A stretch of DNA of 64,000 nt from Pseudoduganella lutea (GTDB lineage Bacteria > Pseudomonadota > Gammaproteobacteria > Burkholderiales > Burkholderiaceae_D): the NCBI RefSeq assembly GCF_004209755.1, contig NZ_CP035913.1, forward strand, positions 5,580,001 through 5,644,000. Reading direction: 5' to 3'. A program made the translations under genes and the position numbers. A model generated the notes under the pieces. That model did not search any database and had not been told where the DNA came from. It saw only the letters and a list, made by a program, of their open reading frames with translations. Below, one piece after another: positions 51,645 to 58,339 of this stretch; within the stretch, counting starts at the first letter, position 1; each line of letters starts with the position of its first letter.

Positions 51645-51701
51645 AGTTGCCTGAAAAATGGGATACGCCGGATCGCCGGACTGCCCATTTTTCGGGCAAC
51701 T
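51645..51701. terminator. Long inverted repeat between convergent flhA and the FliK-like gene
   Basis: Left arm AGTTGCCTGAAAAATGGG (51645-51662) and right arm CCCATTTTTCGGGCAACT (51684-51701) pair at 17 of 18 positions plus one G-T pair, around a 21-base loop that itself contains CCGG repeats. It lies between two convergent genes and could end transcription from both sides or be a small mobile repeat. Confidence 0.6.
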
Positions 51702-51702
51702 T

Positions 51703-52650
51703 TCAGCGGGCGGGCTCGTGGAAGCGTTCGCCGGCCGGTGATGGTTGCGACAGCAGCACGGCCACGTCGGCCATCGTCTTGAACACGGGTGCCGTGAGCA
51801 GCGCAACCCCCATGCGGTCAGGCTGCGCGAGGCCCGGCGCCGGCAGCTGCCGCATGAGCCGCACGCGCAGGATACGCACGCTGCACCGGGCCGCGATCGC
51901 ACCGATTTCCGGCAGCAGGGCGCGGATGTACTGCATGGCGCCGGCCTGCGCCGCGCCAATTTCCAGCACGAAGCCGCCTTCTGCCGGCTCCATCTGCAAT
52001 ACGACCTTGCCCAGGTCCGGCAAGTGTATTTCCAGCCGCAGCGCAACGCGCGCGTGCTGGTGCGACGGGCCATCGTCTTCATCCGGGTTGCGCGTGACGA
52101 CCCGCAGAACGAGCTTCTCGCCACCCCATGCATAGACAGCGAAGCGCCATGCGTCGAGTTCCGAAATCAGCTGCTGCGGCAGGCGGCCCTCGCGCAATAC
52201 CTGTGGTGCCGCGTCGGACTGGAACAGGCTGGCGGGCACGTGCCGGCCGCGCGACTGGGCCGCCAGCGCGGCGCGCTGTTCGCCATAGGTGCGGATCATC
52301 GCCATCCATGAAGCGGCGAGCGCCGAAGGGTCCTGCGCATGCCAGACCATCTGGCGCGACATGAACAGCTGGTTCGGCTGCATCGACACGGCGTCGGCAA
52401 GCATTGCTTCGGCCGCCAGCGTGCGAGCCAGCGCAGCAGGCATGGCGGCCGGCCTGCCTTCGATCGCTTCGAGCAGCGCAACGGCGGCAGGCGTGGCGCC
52501 CGGGATACCCGGGTCGAACGTCGCTTGCGCGGGACCGGCGGGCGACTGCGCCGCCTGAAACGGCGGCGGCTGCTGGCCCGGCCTTTCGCGGGCTATCCGG
52601 TCATGAATCGTCAGCGTCGCGCTGGAAGGGATTACTCGGTCGATGGCCAT
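51703..52650 (-). CDS. FliK-like hook-length control domain protein
   Basis: This 315-residue protein has a low-complexity first third and a C-terminal region similar in layout to the FliK Flg_hook domain: VALRLEIHLPDLGKVVLQMEPAEGGFVLEIGAAQAGAMQYIRALLPEIGAIAARCSVRILRVRLMRQLP. LPDLGKV takes the place of the PPNLG core of FliK. A true fliK lies at 35616, so this is a second such protein. It converges on flhA and heads the flagellin side of the locus. It might bear on export switching or filament assembly; function is unknown. Confidence 0.6.
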   Translation of the reverse strand: MAIDRVIPSSATLTIHDRIARERPGQQPPPFQAAQSPAGPAQATFDPGIPGATPAAVALLEAIEGRPAAMPAALARTLAAEAMLADAVSMQPNQLFMSRQMVWHAQDPSALAASWMAMIRTYGEQRAALAAQSRGRHVPASLFQSDAAPQVLREGRLPQQLISELDAWRFAVYAWGGEKLVLRVVTRNPDEDDGPSHQHARVALRLEIHLPDLGKVVLQMEPAEGGFVLEIGAAQAGAMQYIRALLPEIGAIAARCSVRILRVRLMRQLPAPGLAQPDRMGVALLTAPVFKTMADVAVLLSQPSPAGERFHEPAR

Positions 52651-52670
52651 GGCACCAGCTTATCATGAAC

Positions 52671-52698
52671 AAAAAAAAGCCAACCGTGGTCGGTTGGC
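52671..52698 (-). terminator. Terminator of flagellin 1
   Basis: On the minus strand the stem GCCAACCG with CGGTTGGC (52679-52698) and loop ACCA are followed by eight T. It lies about 50 bases after the flagellin stop at 52748. Confidence 0.92.
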
Positions 52699-52747
52699 CC
52701 TGGGCGTTGCCGGCTTCCGTGTCCGGACCCGGTGCGGGTATTGCGGA

Positions 52748-53629
52748 TTACTGCAGCAGGGACATGACCAGCGAGGACTGGCTGTTCGACTGCTTCAGCA
52801 TCGCGGTGCCGGCTTGCAGCAGCATCTGGTTCGAGGTCATCGAGGCCGATTCCGTGGCGAAGTCGACGTCCATGATGCGACCGGCAGCGGCCTTGGTGTT
52901 CGTCGAGATGTTCGACAGGTTGCTGTTGACGTGGTCCAGGCGGTTCGACACGGCACCGATCTTCGAGCGCAGGGCGGAGACGGAATCGATCGCGGTGGCC
53001 AGCTTCGAGATGGTGGCGTTGGCCGAGGCGGTCAGTTCAGTACCAACGCCGCCAGGCGCGACATTGTCGGCGCTGAAGCGGGTGGAGATGCTGCCGATAC
53101 CCGAGGTGGCATCCGTGGCGGTACCCAGTTCGGTGGTGAAATCGGCGTCCAGCTTTTCGGCCGAATCGGCACCGATCTGGAAGGAGATGGCCGCATTCAG
53201 CTTGCCACCGGTCGTCTTGAACAGTTCCGTGCCGCCGAACTTGGTGTTGCCGAAGATGTTCGTCAGCTCATCGGCCAGCGAGTCATACTCGCCCTGCATC
53301 GCGGTCTTGTCGGCGGCGGTCGAGGAGCCGTCGGCGGCCTGGGTTGCCAAGTCTTTCATGCGGTTCAGGATATTGGTCGTCTGGTCCAGCGCACCGTCGG
53401 CGGTCTGCAGCATGGAAATCGAGTTTTGCGTGTTGCGCATGGCGACCTGCATGCCACTGGTCTGCGTCTTCAGGCGGGTAGCGATCTGCAGGCCGGCCGC
53501 GTCGTCCATTGCCGAGTTGATACGATAGCCGGTCGACAGGCGGGTCATCGACGTCGACAGGGTCGACTGGGTGCGCGACAGCGAATTTTGTGCGGACAGG
53601 GCAGCGTTGTTGGTGTGAAGGCTCAGCAT
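52748..53629 (-). CDS. fliC: Flagellin 1 (type 1)
   Basis: This 293-residue flagellin forms the filament. It has the classic D0/D1 ends: SLHTNNAALSAQNSLSRTQSTLSTSMTRLSTGYRINSAMDDAAGLQIATRLKTQTSGMQVAMRNTQNSISMLQTADGAL at the start and NRLDHVNSNLSNISTNTKAAAGRIMDVDFATESASMTSNQMLLQAGTAMLKQSNSQSSLVMSLLQ at the end. The outer domain is small. Type 1 markers are FGNT, ELFK and VSNRL. It differs from flagellin 4 by one residue (V for A at 180) and is followed by its own terminator. The ribosome-binding site GGAG lies nine bases before the ATG. Confidence 0.97.
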   Translation of the reverse strand: MLSLHTNNAALSAQNSLSRTQSTLSTSMTRLSTGYRINSAMDDAAGLQIATRLKTQTSGMQVAMRNTQNSISMLQTADGALDQTTNILNRMKDLATQAADGSSTAADKTAMQGEYDSLADELTNIFGNTKFGGTELFKTTGGKLNAAISFQIGADSAEKLDADFTTELGTATDATSGIGSISTRFSADNVAPGGVGTELTASANATISKLATAIDSVSALRSKIGAVSNRLDHVNSNLSNISTNTKAAAGRIMDVDFATESASMTSNQMLLQAGTAMLKQSNSQSSLVMSLLQ

Positions 53630-53685
53630 GACGATTACTCCGGTGCGGTTGGTTAGTTGTGGGCAGTTTCCTGCGCGCTTACTAG

Positions 53686-53733
53686 TACAAGACGACCGTT
53701 CTGCCCATTACATTAAATTCCGCATGGAAATTT
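53686..53733 (-). promoter_or_regulatory. Conserved upstream block of flagellin 1
   Basis: This block of about 48 bases is shared by all five flagellin genes. It includes the near-palindrome TTCCGCATGGAA (53718-53729), then TTAATGT, GGGCA and CGGTCGTCTTGTA toward the gene. Promoter class is not clear; it does not match the sigma-28 consensus well. Confidence 0.5.
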
Positions 53734-53776
53734 ATTTGAATTTTCTCGATGCCGGAAATTCTTGTCGTGGAAATGC

Positions 53777-53804
53777 AAAAAGCCAACCGGGTCCGGTTGG
53801 CTTT
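53777..53804 (-). terminator. Terminator of flagellin 2
   Basis: The stem AGCCAACCGG with CCGGTTGGCT (53781-53802) lies between A and T runs, about 65 bases after the stop at 53867. It is the best preserved copy of the flagellin terminator. Confidence 0.9.
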
Positions 53805-53866
53805 CTTGCTTGCCTGCCAGCACGTCGTGGTCGGCCAGCGGATCGAAGATTACTCCAGCACGTGGA

Positions 53867-54748
53867 TTACTGCAGCAGGGACATGACCAGCGAGGACTGG
53901 CTGTTCGACTGCTTCAGCATCGCGGTGCCGGCTTGCAGCAGCATCTGGTTCGAGGTCATCGAAGCCGATTCGGTCGCGAAGTCGACGTCCATGATGCGAC
54001 CGGCAGCGGCCTTCGTGTTCGTCGAGATGTTCGACAGGTTGCTGTTGACGTGGTCCAGGCGGTTCGACACGGCACCGATCTTCGAGCGCAGGGCGGAAAC
54101 GGAATCGATCGCGGTGGCCAGCTTCGAGATCGTGGCGTTGGCCGAGGCGGTCAGTTCAGTACCAACGGCGCCAGGGGCGACATTGTTGGCGCTGAAGCGG
54201 GTGGAGACGCTGCCGATACCCGAGGTGGCATCCGTGGCGGTACCCAGTTCGGTGGTGAAATCGGCGTCCAGCTTTTCGGCCGAATCGGCACCGATCTGGA
54301 AGGAAATGGCCGCATTCAGCTTGCCACCGGTCGTCTTGAACAGTTCCGTGCCGCCGAACTTGGTGTTGCCGAAGATGTTCGTCAGCTCATCGGCCAGCGA
54401 GTCATATTCGCCTTGCATCGCGGTCTTGTCGGCGGCGGTCGAGGAGCCGTCGGCGGCCTGGGTTGCCAGATCCTTCATGCGGTTCAGGATATTGGTCGTC
54501 TGATCCAGCGCACCGTCGGCGGTCTGCAGCATGGAAATCGAGTTTTGCGTGTTGCGCATGGCGACCTGCATGCCGCTGGTCTGCGTCTTCAGGCGGGTGG
54601 CGATCTGCAGGCCGGCAGCGTCGTCCATTGCCGAATTGATACGGTAGCCGGTCGACAGGCGGGTCATCGACGTCGACAGGGTGGACTGGGTGCGCGACAG
54701 CGAATTTTGTGCGGACAGGGCAGCGTTGTTGGTGTGAAGGCTCAGCAT
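53867..54748 (-). CDS. fliC: Flagellin 2 (type 1)
   Basis: This 293-residue type 1 flagellin differs from flagellin 1 at three central residues (V for I near 181, N for D near 188 and A for G near 194, counted around the ADN/ANN site). Its upstream leader matches that of flagellin 4 (GGCAATTACTCCG...), so the two are likely copies from one duplication. Both ends carry intact D0/D1 sequences. It faces the same direction as all others. Confidence 0.97.
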   Translation of the reverse strand: MLSLHTNNAALSAQNSLSRTQSTLSTSMTRLSTGYRINSAMDDAAGLQIATRLKTQTSGMQVAMRNTQNSISMLQTADGALDQTTNILNRMKDLATQAADGSSTAADKTAMQGEYDSLADELTNIFGNTKFGGTELFKTTGGKLNAAISFQIGADSAEKLDADFTTELGTATDATSGIGSVSTRFSANNVAPGAVGTELTASANATISKLATAIDSVSALRSKIGAVSNRLDHVNSNLSNISTNTKAAAGRIMDVDFATESASMTSNQMLLQAGTAMLKQSNSQSSLVMSLLQ

Positions 54749-54803
54749 GGCAATTACTCCGTTCGGTTTGTTGTCTGACGCAGGTTTCCTGCGTACTCAT
54801 GAA

Positions 54804-54851
54804 TACAAGACGACCGGTTTGCCCGATACATTAAATTCCGTGTGGAAATTT
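54804..54851 (-). promoter_or_regulatory. Conserved upstream block of flagellin 2
   Basis: This is the same block as at the other flagellins, with TTCCGTGTGGAA (54836-54847) as the palindrome copy, TTAATGT, then GGGCAAACCGGTCGTCTTGTA. One palindrome half is changed relative to flagellin 4. Confidence 0.5.
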
Positions 54852-54915
54852 TTCGAGATTTTTTTACGCTGCTCGGCGTGACGTCGTGCGGCAGCGCTGG
54901 AAGATGCCTGAAATG

Positions 54916-54944
54916 CAAAAAGCCACCCTGGTCCGGTTGGCTTT
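54916..54944 (-). terminator. Altered terminator of flagellin 3
   Basis: The stem is the flagellin terminator with one base change: AGCCACCC where the other copies read AGCCAACC, which leaves one mismatch against GGTTGGCT. A second hairpin GGACCGCC/GGCGGTCC (54953-54960 with 54969-54976) stands closer to the stop codon. Confidence 0.7.
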
Positions 54945-55000
54945 TGCTTGGTGGACCGCCATGTGCACGGCGGTCCAGCCGGGGTGAAAACTGCGCGGGA

Positions 55001-55882
55001 TTACTGCAGCAGGGACATGACCAGCGAGGACTGGCTGTTCGACTGCTTCAGCATCGCGGTGCCGGCTTGCAGCAGCATCTGGTTCGAGGTCATCGAAGCC
55101 GATTCGGTCGCGAAGTCGACGTCCATGATGCGGCCGGCAGCGGCCTTGGTGTTCGTCGAGATGTTCGACAGGTTGCTGTTGACGTGGTCCAGGCGGTTCG
55201 CCACGGCACCGATCTTCGAGCGCAGGGCGGAGACGGAATCGATCGCGGTGGCCAGCTTCGAGATGGTGGCGTTGGCTGCGCCGGTCAGTTCGGTACCAAC
55301 GCCGCCAGGCGCGACATTGTCGGCGCTGAAACGGGTGGAGATGCTGCCGATACCCGTGGTGGCATCCGTGGCGGTACCCAGTTCGGTGGTGAAATCAGCG
55401 TCCAGTTTTTCAGCGGAATCGGCACCGATCTGGAACGAGATCGCCGCATTCAGTTTGCCACCGGTCGTTTTCATCAGCTCCGTGCCGCCGAACTTGGTGT
55501 TGCTGAAGATGTTCGTCAGCTCATCGGCCAGCGAGTCATATTCGCCCTGCATCGCGGTCTTGTCGGCGGCGGTCGAGGAGCCGTCGGCGGCTTGGGTTGC
55601 CAGGTCCTTCATGCGGTTCAGGATGTTCGACGTCTGGTCCAGCGCGCCGTCGGCGGTCTGCAGCATGGAAATCGAGTTTTGCGTGTTGCGCATGGCAACC
55701 TGCATGCCGCTGGTCTGCGTCTTCAGGCGGGTGGCGATCTGCAGGCCGGCAGCGTCGTCCATTGCCGAGTTGATACGGTAGCCGGTCGACAGGCGGGTCA
55801 TCGACGTCGACAGGGTCGACTGGGTGCGCGACAGCGAGTTTTGTGCAGACAGGGCAGCGTTGTTGGTGTGAAGGCTCAGCAT
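55001..55882 (-). CDS. fliC: Flagellin 3 (type 2)
   Basis: This 293-residue flagellin of the second type has QTSNIL, IFSNTKFGGTELMK, TGAANATISK and VANRLD where type 1 has QTTNIL, IFGNTKFGGTELFK, TASANATISK and VSNRLD. The leader (TTTCAGTAACTCCGG...) matches that of flagellin 5. Ends are fully conserved. Together with flagellin 2 it forms a two-gene cassette repeated as flagellins 4 and 5. Confidence 0.97.
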   Translation of the reverse strand: MLSLHTNNAALSAQNSLSRTQSTLSTSMTRLSTGYRINSAMDDAAGLQIATRLKTQTSGMQVAMRNTQNSISMLQTADGALDQTSNILNRMKDLATQAADGSSTAADKTAMQGEYDSLADELTNIFSNTKFGGTELMKTTGGKLNAAISFQIGADSAEKLDADFTTELGTATDATTGIGSISTRFSADNVAPGGVGTELTGAANATISKLATAIDSVSALRSKIGAVANRLDHVNSNLSNISTNTKAAAGRIMDVDFATESASMTSNQMLLQAGTAMLKQSNSQSSLVMSLLQ

Positions 55883-55936
55883 TTCAGTAACTCCGGTGGG
55901 GTTGGTTGTCAGAGCACTTTACTGCGCTCTCATGAG

Positions 55937-55984
55937 TACAAGACGACCGGTTTGCCCGTCACATTAAATTCCGCATGGAAATTG
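55937..55984 (-). promoter_or_regulatory. Conserved upstream block of flagellin 3
   Basis: It has TTCCGCATGGAA (55969-55980), TTAATGT and GGGCAAACCGGTCGTCTTGTACTCATGAG. The block is near-identical to those of flagellins 1, 2 and 4. Confidence 0.5.
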
Positions 55985-56045
55985 TTTGGGATTTTTTACG
56001 CAGACTGGCATGATGCCGCGCAATAGGCCGGAGGATGCCTGAAAT

Positions 56046-56076
56046 GCAAAAGCCAACCTTGTCCGGTTGGCTTTTG
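56046..56076 (-). terminator. Terminator of flagellin 4
   Basis: The stem AGCCAACC with GGTTGGCT (56051-56058 with 56065-56072) lies between A and T runs. A second hairpin GGACCGCC/GGCGGTCC (56083-56105) is nearer to the stop codon at 56132. Confidence 0.9.
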
Positions 56077-56131
56077 CTCATAGGACCGCCAGTGTACGGC
56101 GGTCCAGCGGGAGTGCGAATACTGCGCGGGA

Positions 56132-57013
56132 TTACTGCAGCAGGGACATGACCAGCGAGGACTGGCTGTTCGACTGCTTCAGCATCGCGGTGCCGGCCTG
56201 CAGCAGCATCTGGTTCGAGGTCATCGAAGCCGATTCGGTCGCGAAGTCGACGTCCATGATGCGACCGGCAGCGGCCTTGGTATTCGTCGAGATGTTCGAC
56301 AGGTTGCTGTTGACGTGGTCCAGGCGGTTCGACACGGCACCAATCTTCGAGCGCAGGGCGGAGACGGAATCGATCGCGGTGGCCAGCTTCGAGATGGTGG
56401 CGTTGGCCGAGGCGGTCAGTTCAGTACCAACGCCGCCAGGCGCGGCGTTGTCGGCGCTGAAACGGGTGGAGATGCTGCCGATACCCGAGGTGGCATCCGT
56501 GGCGGTACCCAGTTCGGTGGTGAAATCGGCGTCCAGCTTTTCGGCCGAATCGGCACCGATCTGGAAGGAGATGGCCGCATTCAGCTTGCCACCGGTCGTC
56601 TTGAACAGTTCCGTGCCGCCGAACTTGGTGTTGCCGAAGATGTTCGTCAGCTCATCGGCCAGCGAGTCATACTCGCCCTGCATCGCGGTCTTGTCAGCGG
56701 CGGTCGAGGAGCCGTCGGCGGCCTGGGTTGCCAGGTCCTTCATGCGGTTCAGGATATTGGTCGTCTGATCCAGCGCACCGTCGGCGGTCTGCAGCATGGA
56801 AATCGAGTTTTGCGTGTTGCGCATGGCGACCTGCATGCCGCTGGTCTGCGTCTTCAGGCGGGTGGCGATCTGCAGGCCGGCCGCGTCGTCCATTGCCGAG
56901 TTGATACGGTAGCCGGTCGACAGGCGGGTCATCGACGTCGACAGGGTCGACTGGGTGCGCGACAGCGAATTTTGTGCGGACAGGGCAGCGTTGTTGGTGT
57001 GAAGGCTCAGCAT
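56132..57013 (-). CDS. fliC: Flagellin 4 (type 1)
   Basis: This 293-residue type 1 flagellin is nearly identical to flagellin 1, with A for V in the ADN(V/A)AP segment. Its leader is the same as that of flagellin 2, so it is the first member of the repeated cassette. The terminal D0/D1 regions are intact. Recombination between copies is likely. Confidence 0.97.
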   Translation of the reverse strand: MLSLHTNNAALSAQNSLSRTQSTLSTSMTRLSTGYRINSAMDDAAGLQIATRLKTQTSGMQVAMRNTQNSISMLQTADGALDQTTNILNRMKDLATQAADGSSTAADKTAMQGEYDSLADELTNIFGNTKFGGTELFKTTGGKLNAAISFQIGADSAEKLDADFTTELGTATDATSGIGSISTRFSADNAAPGGVGTELTASANATISKLATAIDSVSALRSKIGAVSNRLDHVNSNLSNISTNTKAAAGRIMDVDFATESASMTSNQMLLQAGTAMLKQSNSQSSLVMSLLQ

Positions 57014-57068
57014 GGCAATTACTCCGTTCGGTTTGTTGTCTGGTGCAGGTTTTCTGCGTGCTCATGAA

Positions 57069-57116
57069 TACAAGACGACCGGTTTGCCCATCACATTAAA
57101 TTCCACATGGAAATTT
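57069..57116 (-). promoter_or_regulatory. Conserved upstream block of flagellin 4
   Basis: It has the perfect palindrome TTCCACATGGAA (57101-57112; TTCCATGTGGAA on the minus strand), then TTAATGT and GGGCAAACCGGTCGTCTTGTA. This is the best-conserved palindrome of the five. Confidence 0.5.
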
Positions 57117-57180
57117 TTCGAGATTTTTTTACGCCGGCCGACGGGAGGTCGCACGATAGCGCGGGAACGATGCCGGAAAT

Positions 57181-57241
57181 GCAAAAAGCCAACCTTGTCC
57201 GGTTGGTTTTGCTCATTGGACCGCCATGTGAATGGCGGTCC
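57181..57241 (-). terminator. Terminator region of flagellin 5
   Basis: Two hairpins stand after the stop at 57282: GGACCGCCAT/ATGGCGGTCC (57218-57227 with 57232-57241), then GCCAACC/GGTTGG (57188-57206) with a T run. One C of the stem is missing (GGTTGGTTTT instead of GGTTGGCTTTT), so the stem is shorter. Confidence 0.8.
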
Positions 57242-57281
57242 AGCGGAGGTGCGCGTTATAGCTCTGAATTACTGCGCGGGA

Positions 57282-58163
57282 TTACTGCAGCAGGGACATG
57301 ACCAGCGAGGACTGGCTGTTCGACTGCTTCAACATCGCGGTGCCGGCTTGCAGCAGCATCTGGTTCGAGGTCATCGAGGCCGATTCGGTCGCGAAGTCGA
57401 CGTCCATGATGCGGCCGGCAGCGGCCTTGGTGTTCGTCGAGATGTTAGACAGGTTGCTGTTGACGTGGTCCAGGCGGTTCGCCACGGCACCGATCTTCGA
57501 GCGCAGGGCGGAGACGGAATCGATCGCGGTGGCCAGCTTCGAGATCGTGGCGTTGGCTGCGCCGGTCAGTTCTGCGCCAACGCCGCCAGGCACGGCGTTG
57601 TCGGCGCTGAAACGGGTGGAGATGCTGCCGATACCCGTGGTGGCATCCGTGGCGGTACCCAGTTCGGTGGTGAAATCGGCGTCCAGCTTTTCGGCGGAAT
57701 CGGCACCGATCTGGAAGGAGATGGCCGCATTCAGTTTGCCACCGGTCGTTTTCATCAGTTCCGTGCCGCCGAACTTGGTGTTGCTGAAGATGTTCGTCAG
57801 CTCATCGGCCAGCGAGTCATATTCGCCCTGCATCGCGGTCTTGTCGGCGGCGGTCGAGGAGCCGTCGGCGGCCTGGGTTGCCAGGTCCTTCATGCGGTTC
57901 AGGATGTTCGACGTCTGGTCCAGCGCGCCGTCGGCGGTCTGCAGCATGGAGATCGAGTTTTGCGTGTTGCGCATGGCAACCTGCATGCCGCTGGTCTGCG
58001 TCTTCAGGCGGGTGGCGATCTGCAGGCCGGCAGCGTCGTCCATTGCCGAGTTGATACGGTAGCCGGTCGACAGGCGGGTCATCGACGTCGACAGGGTCGA
58101 CTGGGTGCGCGACAGCGAGTTTTGTGCGGACAGGGCAGCGTTGTTGGTGTGAAGGCTCAGCAT
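57282..58163 (-). CDS. fliC: Flagellin 5 (type 2)
   Basis: This 293-residue type 2 flagellin matches flagellin 3 except for three residues in the middle (ADNAVPGGVGAEL for ADNVAPGGVGTEL). Its leader equals that of flagellin 3. It is the farthest from flhA and the first in transcription direction. Its upstream block is the most diverged. Confidence 0.97.
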   Translation of the reverse strand: MLSLHTNNAALSAQNSLSRTQSTLSTSMTRLSTGYRINSAMDDAAGLQIATRLKTQTSGMQVAMRNTQNSISMLQTADGALDQTSNILNRMKDLATQAADGSSTAADKTAMQGEYDSLADELTNIFSNTKFGGTELMKTTGGKLNAAISFQIGADSAEKLDADFTTELGTATDATTGIGSISTRFSADNAVPGGVGAELTGAANATISKLATAIDSVSALRSKIGAVANRLDHVNSNLSNISTNTKAAAGRIMDVDFATESASMTSNQMLLQAGTAMLKQSNSQSSLVMSLLQ

Positions 58164-58217
58164 TTCAGTAACTCCGGTGGGGTTGGTTGTCAGAGCACTT
58201 TACTGCGCTCTCATGAG

Positions 58218-58265
58218 TACAAGACGACCGGCCCGGCGCGGACATTAAGTGCCGCACGGAAATTT
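58218..58265 (-). promoter_or_regulatory. Diverged upstream block of flagellin 5
   Basis: The homologous block has changed bases: TGCCGCACGGAA (58250-58261) no longer forms the palindrome, and GGGCAAACC reads CGCGCCGGGCC. CGGTCGTCTTGTACTCATGAG is kept. Expression may differ from the other copies. Confidence 0.45.
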
Positions 58266-58307
58266 TCTGACTTTATTTTGCGCTGCCATGGAAGAGGTGA
58301 AAACGTC

Positions 58308-58329
58308 AACGCCGGGCGACCCCGGCGTT
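58308..58329 (-). terminator. Terminator of the ETF-QO gene
   Basis: AACGCCGGG (58308-58316) and CCCGGCGTT (58321-58329) form a nine-base-pair stem with a four-base loop, followed on the minus strand by GACGTTTT. It lies 10 bases past the stop codon at 58340. Confidence 0.8.
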
Positions 58330-58339
58330 GTGATCGGTC

